Assembly (NCBI RefSeq): GCF_028898945.1
Contig: NZ_CP118607.1
Coordinates: forward strand, 5,628,001 to 5,692,000
Direction: 5' to 3'
From: Pseudomonas sp. PSKL.D1
GTDB taxonomy: Bacteria > Pseudomonadota > Gammaproteobacteria > Pseudomonadales > Pseudomonadaceae
Length of the DNA stretch: 64,000 nucleotides
Shown here: piece after piece, positions 37,505 to 47,043 of the stretch
Numbering within the stretch: the stretch's first letter is position 1
Layout of the letters: each line of letters opens with the position of its first letter
Translations under genes and position numbers: made by a program
Notes under the pieces: model-generated
What the model was told of the DNA's origin: nothing
The model's database searches: none
Seen by the model: only the letters and a program-made list of their open reading frames with translations

Positions 37505-37506
37505 CC

Positions 37507-38184
37507 ATGACCAGCACGATCGCAAGTTCCGTCCTTGCCACCATGAACAGCACCAGCAGCACCAGCGACAGCTCAAGCAGCAGCGCCGACGAGCTGCAGG
37601 ACCAGTTCCTCACCCTGCTGACCACGCAACTGCAGAACCAGGACCCGACCGACCCGATGGACAACAGCGAGATGGTCACGCAGCTGGCGCAGATCAGCAC
37701 CATCAGCAGCATCGAGGAAGTCACCACCACCCTGGAAGGCATCTCCAGCCAGATCAGCGCCTCCGAAACCCTGCAGGCCTCGGCACTGGTGGGCAATGGC
37801 GTGCTGATCGACGGCGACACCATCCAGGTGGCCAGCGGCGTTGCCACTGCCTTCGGCGTAACGCTCGACAGCGATGCCGACAGCGTCACCGTGAGCATTT
37901 CCGACAGCAGCGGCAACGTGGTCGCCACCCTGGATGCCGGCGACATGAGCGCCGGCACCCAGACCTTGTACTGGGACGGCACGCAGGACGACGGCAGTAC
38001 CGCCGCCGATGGCAGCTACACCTTCACCGTCAACGCCACCAGCGACGACGAAAGCGTCACCACCACCACGCTCAAGTACGCCCTGGTAACCGGCGTGACC
38101 ACCGACAGCAGCGACGAAGTAGCACTCGACCTGGGCGGCGTGAGCGACAACGTCGGCCTCAGCGACATCAAGCTAGTGCTCTGA
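37507..38184 (+). CDS. flgD: FlgD, hook cap scaffold
   Basis: A 225-residue protein. The conserved N-terminal region FLTLLTTQLQNQDPTDPMDN is diagnostic for the hook-capping protein. A FlgD Ig/Tudor-like domain follows (SGNVVATLDAGDMSAGTQTL, WDGTQDDGSTAADGSYTFTV). It is needed for hook polymerisation by FlgE and is lost afterwards. The N-terminus is very Ser/Thr-rich. Confidence 0.95.
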   Translation: MTSTIASSVLATMNSTSSTSDSSSSSADELQDQFLTLLTTQLQNQDPTDPMDNSEMVTQLAQISTISSIEEVTTTLEGISSQISASETLQASALVGNGVLIDGDTIQVASGVATAFGVTLDSDADSVTVSISDSSGNVVATLDAGDMSAGTQTLYWDGTQDDGSTAADGSYTFTVNATSDDESVTTTTLKYALVTGVTTDSSDEVALDLGGVSDNVGLSDIKLVL

Positions 38185-38205
38185 ACCCACAACAGGAGAA
38201 CTACC

Positions 38206-39354
38206 ATGGGCTTTTCCCAAGCGCTCAGCGGCCTGACCGCCGCATCCACCGATCTGGAAGTGGTCAGCAACAACATCTCCAACTCGCAGACCGTGGGTTT
38301 CAAGAGTTCGACAGTGCAGTTTGCCGACGTGTATTCCGGGGCTGACGTAGGCCTGGGCACAACCGTGTCGGGCGTGGTGCAGAATTTCGAGTCAGGCAGT
38401 TTAACGACCACGGACAACAGCCTGGACCTTGCCATCAACGGCGAAGGCTTCTTCACCTTCACCGACGGCACCCAGACCGTCTATTCCCGTAATGGCCAGT
38501 TGACCCTTACCGCCGATGGCTACCTGGTGAATGCGGCGGGCGACCAGCTGCTGGGCGTCAATGGCGTGATCCAGATCCCCACCAGCGGCATGCAGGCCAG
38601 CGCCAGCACCGAGCTGGACGCCGAGCTGAACCTGGACTCCAGCGAAGACATCATCACCGACACGTTCGATGCCACCGACTCGTCCACCTATTCGTACTCC
38701 ACCACCGCCACGGTGTACGACTCGCTGGGCAACAGCCACACCTCGACGCTTTATTTCAGCAAAACCGCTGAAAACACCTGGGAAGTGCACTCGGCCATCG
38801 ACGGCAACCTGCTGAGCGAAACCCAGACCGTGACCTTCAGCTCCAGCGGCCTGATCACCAGCGGCGAAACCGGCACCTACACCTACGACCCGGACAACGG
38901 TGCCGCCGAAATGACCATCGAACTGGACCTGACCGGCACCACGCAGTTCGGTAACGATTCCGAGGTGTCGAGCATTTCCCAGAACGGCTACACCTCCGGC
39001 AGCCTGGTCAGCTTCACCATCGACGACACCGGCACGGTGATCGCCACCTACTCCAACGACCAAACCCAGGACATCGACCAGATTCAGCTGGCGACCTTCT
39101 CCAACGAGAACGGTCTGCAGTCGAACGGCGACAACACCTGGCTGGCCACCAGTGCATCCGGCCAGGCGCTGTTGGGCGTGGCAGGCAGCGGCTCGCTGGG
39201 TTCGATCCTGAGCGGCACCACCGAAGACTCCAACGTCGACCTGACGGCGGAACTGGTGAACCTGATCATTGCCCAGCGCACTTTCCAGGCCAACGCCAAG
39301 TCGGTGACCGCGCAAAGTGAAGTGCTGCAGCAAGCCGTGAACATCGGGTCGTAA
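38206..39354 (+). CDS. flgE: FlgE, hook protein
   Basis: A 382-residue hook subunit (E. coli 402). The start MGFSQALSGLTAASTDLEVV and SNNISNSQTVGFKSST are the rod/hook N-terminal helix motif; FEQ-type central strands include VYDSLGNSHTSTLYFSKTAE. The C-terminal ELVNLIIAQRTFQANAKSVT closes the coiled coil. The middle is rich in Thr, Ser and Asp, as in surface-exposed hook domains. Confidence 0.95.
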   Translation: MGFSQALSGLTAASTDLEVVSNNISNSQTVGFKSSTVQFADVYSGADVGLGTTVSGVVQNFESGSLTTTDNSLDLAINGEGFFTFTDGTQTVYSRNGQLTLTADGYLVNAAGDQLLGVNGVIQIPTSGMQASASTELDAELNLDSSEDIITDTFDATDSSTYSYSTTATVYDSLGNSHTSTLYFSKTAENTWEVHSAIDGNLLSETQTVTFSSSGLITSGETGTYTYDPDNGAAEMTIELDLTGTTQFGNDSEVSSISQNGYTSGSLVSFTIDDTGTVIATYSNDQTQDIDQIQLATFSNENGLQSNGDNTWLATSASGQALLGVAGSGSLGSILSGTTEDSNVDLTAELVNLIIAQRTFQANAKSVTAQSEVLQQAVNIGS

Positions 39355-39358
39355 CGCC

Positions 39359-40114
39359 ATGGACCGGATGCTCTACACCGCCATGAGCGGGGCCAACCAG
39401 GCCCTGGAGCAGCAGGCTGTGGTGGCCAACAACCTGGCCAACATCGTGACCCCAGGGTTTCGCGCGCAACTGGTGCAGATGCAGTCTGCACCGGTGGCGG
39501 GCGAAGGCCTGCCCACGCGGGTTTCGGTCAGCGCCAGCGGCGTGGGCGTGGACTGGAGCGAAGGCCCGGTTACCCAGACCGACCGCAACCTGGACGTCGC
39601 CCTGGGCGAAAACACCCTGCTGGCGGTGCAAACCGCCGATGGTCAGGAAGCCTACACCCGCCGCGGCGACCTGCAGGTGGATGGCACCGGCGCCGTAACC
39701 CTGGCCGGTAGGCCGGTGATGGGTGACGGTGGCCCGATGAGCGTGCCGATGGGCAGCGAGGTCACCATCGGCAGCGACGGCACCATCAGCGTCCGCGAGC
39801 AAGGCATGGAGCCACGCGGCCTCAGCCCGGTCGGCAAGCTGAAGCTGGTGTCTGCCCTGCCCGGCACGCTGGAGGCTGGCACCGATGGGCTGCTGCGCCA
39901 ACCGCCGGACGCCAACGGAGTATCCCAGCCGCTGGCGGCCGACGACACGCTGCGCCTGACCTCAGGCGCGCTCGAAGGCAGCAACGTCAGCCCCACCGGC
40001 GCCATGGTGGCGATGATCGACAACGCCCGCCGCTACGAAATGCAGATGAAAGCCATCAGCGCCGCAGACGAAAACGCCAAGTCCGCCAACCAATTGCTCG
40101 CCCTGCAGGGCTGA
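39359..40114 (+). CDS. flgF: FlgF, proximal rod protein
   Basis: A 251-residue rod protein, exactly the E. coli length. MDRMLYTAMSGANQALEQQA at the start and AMVAMIDNARRYEMQMKAIS at the end are characteristic. It lies 4 bp after flgE and 30 bp before flgG. Confidence 0.95.
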   Translation: MDRMLYTAMSGANQALEQQAVVANNLANIVTPGFRAQLVQMQSAPVAGEGLPTRVSVSASGVGVDWSEGPVTQTDRNLDVALGENTLLAVQTADGQEAYTRRGDLQVDGTGAVTLAGRPVMGDGGPMSVPMGSEVTIGSDGTISVREQGMEPRGLSPVGKLKLVSALPGTLEAGTDGLLRQPPDANGVSQPLAADDTLRLTSGALEGSNVSPTGAMVAMIDNARRYEMQMKAISAADENAKSANQLLALQG

Positions 40115-40144
40115 GCCGGCAACGAATGAACAGGTAACCGATCG

Positions 40145-40927
40145 ATGATCAGATCTTTGTGGACGGCCAAGACCGGCCTTGAAGCCCAGCAAGGGCAGCT
40201 CGACGTCATTGCCAACAACCTGGCCAACGTCAGCACCAACGGGTTCAAGCGCTCGCGGGCGGTGTTCGAGGATCTCGTCTACCAGAACGTGCGCCAACCC
40301 GGTGCCCAGAGCAGTACCGACACCAATCTGCCATCAGGCCTGCAGGTTGGCACTGGTGTACGCCAGGTGGCCACCGAGCGCCTGCACACCCAAGGCAACC
40401 TGGAAGAAACCAGCAACTCCAAGGACCTGGCCATCAACGGCCTGGGCTTCTTTGAAGTGGACATGCCTGATGGCTCCACCGCCTACACCCGCGACGGCAG
40501 CTTCCAGCTGGACGCCAACGGTGAAATGGTCACCTCCAACGGCTACAAGCTCACCGCCGGCATCACCATCCCGGCCAGCGCCACATCGATCAGCGTCAGC
40601 ACAGACGGCATCGTGTCGGTCACCCAGCCGGACAGCACCGCGTCGACCCAGGTCGGCCAGTTGAACCTGGCCTTGTTCGTCAACAACGCCGGCCTGGAGA
40701 GCATCGGGCAGAACTTGTACAAGGAAACCGACGCCTCCGGTGCCCCCACCGAGACCACGCCCGGCCTGAACGGTGGCGGCACCGTGAGCCAAGGCTATGT
40801 GGAAACCTCCAACGTCAACGTGGTGACGGAAATGGTCGGCATGATCCAGACCCAGCGCGCCTACGAAATCAACAGCAAGGCCGTCGAAACCTCCGACGAA
40901 ATGCTGCAACGCCTGACCCAGCTTTGA
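40145..40927 (+). CDS. flgG: FlgG, distal rod protein
   Basis: A 260-residue distal rod protein (E. coli 260). [40 protein letters not shown] and the C-terminal [20 protein letters not shown] are near-canonical. The stop overlaps the flgH start by one base (TGATG). Confidence 0.97.
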   Translation: MIRSLWTAKTGLEAQQGQLDVIANNLANVSTNGFKRSRAVFEDLVYQNVRQPGAQSSTDTNLPSGLQVGTGVRQVATERLHTQGNLEETSNSKDLAINGLGFFEVDMPDGSTAYTRDGSFQLDANGEMVTSNGYKLTAGITIPASATSISVSTDGIVSVTQPDSTASTQVGQLNLALFVNNAGLESIGQNLYKETDASGAPTETTPGLNGGGTVSQGYVETSNVNVVTEMVGMIQTQRAYEINSKAVETSDEMLQRLTQL

Positions 40928-41601
40928 TGGCCATGACCCCACTCCGTATAACCGCCCTGCTGCTGGCCTGTACCTTGGCGGCCACCGGCTGCACGCAGCT
41001 TATTCGCAAGCCGGTCGTGCCTGACGAGTCCATGGACATTCCCTCGCCGCCCATGCGCATGGCCAACGGCTCGATCTACCAGGGTCAGCGTGGCTCGCAA
41101 CCACTGTTCGAGGACCGCCGCCCACGCGTGGTCGGCGACACCCTGACCGTGCAGCTGAACGAGCAGGTCAGCGCCAGCAAGACCTCGTCGTCCAGTGCCG
41201 ACCGCAGTGGCAGCATGGGCCTGGCGTTTTCCACTACGTCCGACCGCGAGTCCAAGGTGGGCAATTACGGCCTGAACGCCTCGACCGACCATGAGTTTGC
41301 CGGCAGCGGCGGCAGCCGAGCCAACAACTCGTTCACCGGCACCATTTCGGTAACCGTGATGGAAGTGCTGGCCAACGGTAACTTGCGCGTGCGGGGTGAC
41401 AAGCAAATCGCAATCAACCAGGGCACCGAGTTCATCCGCTTCTCTGGCGTGGTCAACCCACGCTCGATTACCGGCGAAAACACCGTGCTGTCCAGCCAGG
41501 TGTCCCTGGCCCGCATCGAATACGTGGGTGAGGGTTACATCAATGAGGCGCAGCGCATGGGCTGGCTCCATCGCCTGCTGCTGAACCTGTCACCTTTCTA
41601 G
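40927..41601 (+). CDS. flgH: FlgH, L-ring lipoprotein
   Basis: A 224-residue outer-membrane lipoprotein. The signal sequence ends in the lipobox LAATGC near residue 21. The body has ANGSIYQGQRGSQPLFEDRR, VGDTLTVQLNEQVSASKTSS and GVVNPRSITGENTVLSSQVS, all conserved in FlgH. It forms the L ring around the rod. ATG 40927 is used, with a second ATG two codons later. Confidence 0.95.
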   Translation: MAMTPLRITALLLACTLAATGCTQLIRKPVVPDESMDIPSPPMRMANGSIYQGQRGSQPLFEDRRPRVVGDTLTVQLNEQVSASKTSSSSADRSGSMGLAFSTTSDRESKVGNYGLNASTDHEFAGSGGSRANNSFTGTISVTVMEVLANGNLRVRGDKQIAINQGTEFIRFSGVVNPRSITGENTVLSSQVSLARIEYVGEGYINEAQRMGWLHRLLLNLSPF

Positions 41602-41611
41602 CGAGTGAGCC

Positions 41612-42751
41612 ATGGCTGAGTCCCCCTCCTTGCGGTCGCGCCGCGCACACTGGCTGCTGCGCCTGCTGCTGGTCGCCTGCCTGCCGCTGCTGTGCGGCAC
41701 CTCTGAAGCCGAACAGATCCGCGACATTGCCGATTTCGCCGGCATCCGCACCAACAACCTGGTGGGCTACGGCCTGGTGGTCGGGCTGGACGGCACTGGC
41801 GACCAGACTACCCAAAGCCCGTTCACCGAACAGGGCCTGACCAACATGCTGTCGCAGCTTGGGGTGACCTTGCCCAGCGGCGCCAACATGCAGATGCGCA
41901 ACATCGCGGCGGTGATCGTCACCGCCGACCTACCGCCCCTGAGCCGCCCCGGCCAGAAAATCGACGTAGTGGTGTCGTCGATAGGTAACGCCAAAAGCCT
42001 GCGGGGCGGCACACTGTTGATGACCCCGCTCAAAGGCGCCGATGGCGATGTGTATGCCATGGCCCAAGGTAACCTGCTGGTGGGCGGTGCAGGGGCGTCC
42101 GCCAATGGCAGCAGCGTGCAAATCAACCAGCTGGCCGGCGGGCGCATCAGCCGCGGCGCGGTGGTGGAGCAAACCGTACCGCTGAACCTGGGCATGCAGA
42201 ACGGCGTCCTCGAACTGCAGTTGCGCGAACCGGACCCGGCCACCGCGCAACGGGTTGTGTTCGCCATCAACAGCGAAATGCGCAACACCGTCGCCTCGGC
42301 CGTGGACGGCGGCCTGGTACAGATCCAGGGGCCCTTCTCGGCCAACGAGCGGGTCAACTTCATGGCGCGCATCGACAGCATCGAAGTGCTGCCGATGCAG
42401 GCCCGCCCCAAGGTCATCCTCGATTCGCGTACAGGTTCGGTGGTGCTCAACGGTTCGGTGAAATTGTTCCGGGCCGCAGTGGCCCATGGTGACCTTTCGG
42501 TGACCATCGACACCACCAACACCATCAGCCAGCCGGGTGCCTTGAGCGGCGGGCAGACCGCCGGCACCGCCAACAGCGACATTTCCATCCAGACCCAAGC
42601 CCGTTCCCTGCGCGTGCTGGAGGGCAGTGCCGACTTGATGGACGTGGTCAAAGGCCTGAACGCGCTGGGCGCCACGCCCCAGGACTTGATGGTGATCCTG
42701 CAGGCGCTGAAAGCCGCCGGCTCCCTGCGGGCCGAGCTGGAGATCATCTGA
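41612..42751 (+). CDS. flgI: FlgI, P-ring protein
   Basis: A 379-residue periplasmic P-ring subunit with a signal peptide (LLRLLLVACLPLLCGTSEA). IRDIADFAGIRTNNLVGYGL, VVGLDGTGDQTTQSPFT and the C-terminal LMVILQALKAAGSLRAELEI are diagnostic. It needs FlgA for assembly. Its stop overlaps the flgJ start (TGATG). Confidence 0.96.
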   Translation: MAESPSLRSRRAHWLLRLLLVACLPLLCGTSEAEQIRDIADFAGIRTNNLVGYGLVVGLDGTGDQTTQSPFTEQGLTNMLSQLGVTLPSGANMQMRNIAAVIVTADLPPLSRPGQKIDVVVSSIGNAKSLRGGTLLMTPLKGADGDVYAMAQGNLLVGGAGASANGSSVQINQLAGGRISRGAVVEQTVPLNLGMQNGVLELQLREPDPATAQRVVFAINSEMRNTVASAVDGGLVQIQGPFSANERVNFMARIDSIEVLPMQARPKVILDSRTGSVVLNGSVKLFRAAVAHGDLSVTIDTTNTISQPGALSGGQTAGTANSDISIQTQARSLRVLEGSADLMDVVKGLNALGATPQDLMVILQALKAAGSLRAELEII

Positions 42752-43662
42752 TGAGCCTTTCCGATGGTGCGGCAGGTTTTGCCTATGACGTGCGCGGCCT
42801 GCAGCGCTTGCGCAGCGAGGCCGGGCGCGAAGGCGAAGCCGGCCTGAAAGAAGCGGCCCGGCAGTTCGAGGCGTTGTTTCTACAGAACATGCTCAAGAGC
42901 ATGCGGGCCGCCATCCCGAAATCGGAGCTGTCCAACAACTCTCAGACCGAGCTCTATACAGAGATGCTCGACCAGCAGTTGGCACAGAACCTGGCAGGAC
43001 GCGGCATGGGCCTGGCCGATCAATTGACGCGTAGCCTGGCCGGCAGTGGGCTGGTCAGCGAACGCCAGGCCGCCGCCAGCGAATCCCCCGTTGTCAGCCT
43101 GGCCCGGCAAGCGCCGGCCTTCGATGCCTGGAAGCGTTACGAAGTGCGTGCCGAAGGGGCTGACCGCGCCGCGCATGTTGAAAACTTCGTCGCCCGCCTG
43201 GCCGACCCGGCACGCCAGGCAGCGGGCAAGAGTGGCGTGCCTGCCGAGCTGATCCTTGCCCAGGCCGCCCTGGAAACTGACTGGGGCCGTCGGCGCATCA
43301 CCTGCGCCGACGGCAGCGACAGCCACAACCTGTTCGGCATCAAGGCCGGCGGGCGCTGGCAGGGCCAAACCACCGAGGTGCAAACCACCGAGTACGTAGC
43401 CGGTGAAGCTCAGAAACAAGTGGAAAGCTTCCGCGTCTACCCGGATGCCCAGGCCGCCTTCGACGACTACGCCCGGCTGATCCGTAGCCGCCCCGGCTAT
43501 GCCGCCGCACGCAACGCCGCCAGCAGCAGCCAGGCAGCAGTCGCATTGCAACAAGGTGATTACGCCACCGACCCGCAGTACGCCAGCAAACTGATTGCCG
43601 TCATGGCCACCATCGGCCCGCTGCCGCCTGCCGGGCCCATCGCGCTTGCCAATGAGCAGTAA
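42751..43662 (+). CDS. flgJ: FlgJ, rod cap and peptidoglycan hydrolase
   Basis: A 303-residue two-domain FlgJ of the enterobacterial type (E. coli 313). The N-terminal rod-cap domain has FEALFLQNMLKSMRAAIPKS. The C-terminal glucosaminidase domain (about 145-300) has LILAQAALETDWGRR with the catalytic Glu, and NLFGIKAGGRWQGQTTEVQT. It opens the cell wall for rod growth. Confidence 0.95.
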   Translation: MSLSDGAAGFAYDVRGLQRLRSEAGREGEAGLKEAARQFEALFLQNMLKSMRAAIPKSELSNNSQTELYTEMLDQQLAQNLAGRGMGLADQLTRSLAGSGLVSERQAAASESPVVSLARQAPAFDAWKRYEVRAEGADRAAHVENFVARLADPARQAAGKSGVPAELILAQAALETDWGRRRITCADGSDSHNLFGIKAGGRWQGQTTEVQTTEYVAGEAQKQVESFRVYPDAQAAFDDYARLIRSRPGYAAARNAASSSQAAVALQQGDYATDPQYASKLIAVMATIGPLPPAGPIALANEQ

Positions 43663-43665
43663 CGC

Positions 43666-43692
43666 TCAAGATGCCCCTGCGCCGGGCCGATG
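43666..43692 (+). promoter_or_regulatory. Candidate sigma-28 promoter of flgKL
   Basis: TCAA (43666-43669), 16 bases, then GCCGATGT (43686-43693) resembles the sigma-28 pattern TAAA-N15-GCCGATAA and lies 30 bp before flgK. flgKL have a class 3 promoter in Salmonella. The match is imperfect. Confidence 0.38.
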
Positions 43693-43722
43693 TTGCGCAA
43701 CATGTAGCCCAGGAGTTTTCCG

Positions 43723-45333
43723 ATGAGCATCATTTCCATTGGCGTCAGCGGCCTTACGGCGGCGCAAATCGCCCTTGCCACCAGCAGCAACAACACCACC
43801 AACGCCTACACCGACGGCTACACCCGCCAGGTCGCCACCTTCAGCGAATCCTCCTCGGGTAGCGGCGTGCAGGTGTCCAGCGTCGACCGCCAGTACAACC
43901 AGTTCGTCACCACCCAGCTCAACGGCTCGATCAGTGCAGAAAGTGCGCTGTCTACCTACCAGACCGAGATCGACCAGATCGACAGCCTGCTGGCCGACAG
44001 CGACGGCAGCCTGGACACCCTGCTGCAAAGCTTCTTCTCGGCCATCCAGACCCTCACCTCGGACTCAAGCGACACCGCGGCCCGCGAAGAAGTGGTTGGC
44101 GCCGCAGAAACCCTGGCCAGCCAGTTCAACCAGCTGGGCAGCTACCTGTCCGAAATGGCTGAGGACGTGAACAACCAGATCGACGACCAGGTAACTCAGA
44201 TCAACGACCTGAGTGCGCAGATCGCCACGCTCAACGACCAGATCAGCCTGTCCGAAACGCTGGGCAGCACATCCAACGACCTGCTCGACCAGCGCGACCT
44301 CCTGGTCAGTCAACTCAGCGAGCTGGTGGCAGTGGACGTCAATGTGCAGGACAACGGCAGCTACACCGTTTCGCTGAGCAACGGCATGGCGCTGGTTTCC
44401 GGGGGTGACAGCTTTGAACTCACCACCGAAGTGTCCGCCACCGATCCGAGCGAATCGTCCATCAGCTACGTGGATGCTGCCGGCAACAGCGTTGCGCTGG
44501 ATACCGACACACTCGACAGCGGCTCGCTGGGTGGCCTGCTGGAGTTTCGTGACACCACGCTGGCCGAAACCCAGAACCAGCTGGGCCTGATGGCCGTGTC
44601 GCTGACCCAGGCGTTCAACACCCTGCAAGCCGAGGGTATCGACCTCAATGGCGATACCGGCAGCGACTTCTTCTCGGTCGCCGACCCGGTGGTGTACGGC
44701 AACACCGGCAATACTGGCGATGCCACGCTGACGGCCACGTTCAGCGACGATGTGAGCGAGCTTACCGCCAGCGACTACACCGTAACCTGGTCGGACAGCG
44801 ACGGCTTCACCGTCACCCGCAATGACACAGGCGCCAGTGTCGACGCCACTTACGACAGTGACAGTGGCACCCTGACCTTTGCTGGCATGGAGCTGACCGT
44901 CAGCGGCACCGCCGATGAGGGTGACAGTTTCCTGGTGCAACCCACCCGCAACGCCGCCAGCAGCTTCACCACCGTCATCAGTGAAGGCGAGCAGATTGCG
45001 GCTGGCACCTCCAGCGGTGCCAGCGACAACACCAATGCCCTGGCAATGCTCGACCTGCAAACCAGCGACATCGTAGGCGGCAGTGCCACGCTCAGCGAAA
45101 CCTACGCCTCGCTGGTAAGCGATGTGGGCAGCAGCGCCACCCGAGTGGCCGCGCAACTGGAAACCCAGTCGGCCCTGACCGACCAGCTGACTACCCTGCA
45201 GCAGTCGGAGTCCGGCGTGAACCTCGACGAAGAAGCCGCCAACCTGATCGTCTACCAGCAGTACTACCAGGCCTGCGCGAAGATCGTCGAAGTAGGCACC
45301 ACGGTGCTCGACACCATCCTCGACATCAGCTGA
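43723..45333 (+). CDS. flgK: FlgK, hook-filament junction protein 1
   Basis: A 536-residue HAP1 (E. coli 547). The N-terminus MSIISIGVSGLTAAQIALAT with NNTTNAYTDGYTRQ and the C-terminal ESGVNLDEEAANLIVYQQYY are the family coiled-coil ends. Residues about 330-406 form an extra beta-rich domain (DVSELTASDYTVTW, ELTVSGTADEGDSFLVQPTR), seen in many FlgKs. A related motif occurs in FlgL next door. Confidence 0.95.
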   Translation: MSIISIGVSGLTAAQIALATSSNNTTNAYTDGYTRQVATFSESSSGSGVQVSSVDRQYNQFVTTQLNGSISAESALSTYQTEIDQIDSLLADSDGSLDTLLQSFFSAIQTLTSDSSDTAAREEVVGAAETLASQFNQLGSYLSEMAEDVNNQIDDQVTQINDLSAQIATLNDQISLSETLGSTSNDLLDQRDLLVSQLSELVAVDVNVQDNGSYTVSLSNGMALVSGGDSFELTTEVSATDPSESSISYVDAAGNSVALDTDTLDSGSLGGLLEFRDTTLAETQNQLGLMAVSLTQAFNTLQAEGIDLNGDTGSDFFSVADPVVYGNTGNTGDATLTATFSDDVSELTASDYTVTWSDSDGFTVTRNDTGASVDATYDSDSGTLTFAGMELTVSGTADEGDSFLVQPTRNAASSFTTVISEGEQIAAGTSSGASDNTNALAMLDLQTSDIVGGSATLSETYASLVSDVGSSATRVAAQLETQSALTDQLTTLQQSESGVNLDEEAANLIVYQQYYQACAKIVEVGTTVLDTILDIS

Positions 45334-45355
45334 TAGCCGCCAAGGAGAGCCCGCC

Positions 45356-46552
45356 ATGCGCTTGAGCAGTGCCACCATCTACAACCAGAACCTCAACTCC
45401 ATGCTCGACCAGCAAGCCCAGTACCAGGCCGCTGCGCTGGAGGTGTCCAGCGGCACCCGCGTGGTCAACCCGTCGGACGATTCACTGGCTGCCGCGCAGG
45501 CCGTGAGCGTGCGCCAGTCGATTGCCGCCAACGAGCAGTACGCCGACTCCCGCGCCGCCATCACCACGTCGCTGTCCCAGGAAGAAAGCACCCTCGACAG
45601 CATCAACGACGCCATCACCAGCGCCATGAGCCTGGTGGTGCAGGCCGGCAACGGTACCTTGAGCGATGCCGACCGCGAGTCCCTGGCCACCTCGCTGCAG
45701 GGCGTTTACGACACGCTGGTCACCCTCGCCAACAGCACCGACAGCAACGGCAACTACCTGTTCTCCGGCTACCAGAGCCAAACCCCGGCCTTTGCCGAGA
45801 ACGCCGATGGCGAGCTGGTCTATCAGGGCGACGACAACGTGGTCACGCAACAAGTCAGCGCCACCCAGACCATGGCCAGTGGCGACAATGGCGCCACGGT
45901 GTTCCTCTCCGTCAGCAGCACCGCCGGTTTCGTTGCCGAGGCCGGCGACAACAGTGGCACCCTGACCTTCGACGGCCCGGATGTCGCCGACACCAGCGCC
46001 ACCAACTACGGCGAAGCCTTCACCCTGACCTTCAGCACCGCCGACGATGTCACCCTGCAATACAGCATCGACGGCCAGGACCCGGTGGCCTACACCGACG
46101 GCGAAACCCTGGAAATCAACGGCCTGAGCCTGACCCTGAGCGGCACACCCGCCGAAGGCGACACCCTGACCGTAAGCGCCGCAGCCGATGCCGACCCCGA
46201 TGTGTTCGCCACCCTGCAAAACCTGATCACCGCACTGCAAACCCCCGTGGAAGATGACGCCGACCAGGCCGCGCTGACCAACACCCTGTCCACCGCCAAC
46301 CGCGAACTGAGCAATGCCCAGGACAACGTGCTGACAACGCTTACCTCGGTGGGTACGCGCCTGAGCCAGGTGGAAGTGCTGGACACCATCGGCGACGACC
46401 TTGCGCTCAGCTATACCGAGCGGCTGTCGGGCCTGGTGGATGCCGACTACACCGAGTCCATTTCACGCTATGTAACCCTGCAGGTTTCGATGCAGGCGGC
46501 GCAGCAGACATTTGCCAGCGTGCAGCAGCTGTCGTTATTCGAGTACATCTAA
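45356..46552 (+). CDS. flgL: FlgL, hook-filament junction protein 3
   Basis: A 398-residue HAP3, about 80 residues longer than E. coli FlgL (317). The N-terminal MRLSSATIYNQNLNSMLDQQ and SSGTRVVNPSDDSLAAAQAV and the C-terminal LVDADYTESISRYVTLQVSM match flagellin-like FlgL. The extra length is a central beta-rich insert (about 165-285) ending LTLSGTPAEGDTLTVSA, like the FlgK domain. Last gene of the flg operon; the Hcp/effector island follows. Confidence 0.93.
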   Translation: MRLSSATIYNQNLNSMLDQQAQYQAAALEVSSGTRVVNPSDDSLAAAQAVSVRQSIAANEQYADSRAAITTSLSQEESTLDSINDAITSAMSLVVQAGNGTLSDADRESLATSLQGVYDTLVTLANSTDSNGNYLFSGYQSQTPAFAENADGELVYQGDDNVVTQQVSATQTMASGDNGATVFLSVSSTAGFVAEAGDNSGTLTFDGPDVADTSATNYGEAFTLTFSTADDVTLQYSIDGQDPVAYTDGETLEINGLSLTLSGTPAEGDTLTVSAAADADPDVFATLQNLITALQTPVEDDADQAALTNTLSTANRELSNAQDNVLTTLTSVGTRLSQVEVLDTIGDDLALSYTERLSGLVDADYTESISRYVTLQVSMQAAQQTFASVQQLSLFEYI

Positions 46553-46587
46553 CCCCCCAACAACCGCTCCTCAGGCACACACAACCC

Positions 46588-46634
46588 CCTGTAGGAGCGG
46601 CTTCAGCCGCGAACACCGGCAAAGCCGGTGCCAT
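46588..46634. repeat. Single REP element after flgL
   Basis: CCTGTAGGAGCGGCTTCAGC CGCGAA followed by ACCGGCAAAGCCGGTGCC, a second small stem. One REP unit only; it marks the flgL side of the accessory island. Confidence 0.85.
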
Positions 46635-46668
46635 CCTCAGCGAGGCTGCACCTCAATCACCATTCCAC

Positions 46669-47034
46669 TTACTGCCTAACCACAGCACTGAAAATGAAAA
46701 ACACAACCCCGGAGATTACAAGTCCGCCCCAAGAAATCATCAGTTTTCTTTTCAGTCTAACCGGAAATCTCAGCACTTCCTCAGCATCTGCTGCGCCCTT
46801 CCATATGAACAGTTTTGGCATCATCAACATATTTGCAGCCAGACAAGCTCGCAATACTCTCCCAACCAAACCTGCCGCTGCAAAGTTAGCCTTGTTATCT
46901 TGCACATAACGACATCTCGAGAGGTTATATTCAATAATTTCAAGGTATAGACAAGCCAAGTAGATCATCATGCCTACACCAATTGACATCCAAAGCAGCA
47001 GCATAGACGCTGTTATTACCAGCACTGTGTTCAC
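46669..47034 (-). CDS. Putative immunity membrane protein B2
   Basis: A 121-residue protein with membrane helices at about 5-30 and 98-117. The soluble middle has YLEIIEYNLSRCRYVQ, GLVGRVLRACLAANMLMM, WKGAADAEEVLRFPVRLKRK. It is a paralogue of the genes at 47044, 49156 and 49742, which share this layout (YxxxxE...NS+...G-VGKxxR...M...KG--D...P-+-+). It starts at GTG 47034, 9 bp after the previous gene, and is A+T-rich compared with the flagellar genes. Its place after a putative pore-forming effector suggests an inner-membrane immunity protein. No known family recognised. Confidence 0.65.
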   Translation of the reverse strand: MNTVLVITASMLLLWMSIGVGMMIYLACLYLEIIEYNLSRCRYVQDNKANFAAAGLVGRVLRACLAANMLMMPKLFIWKGAADAEEVLRFPVRLKRKLMISWGGLVISGVVFFIFSAVVRQ

Positions 47035-47043
47035 CTTTTGTAC

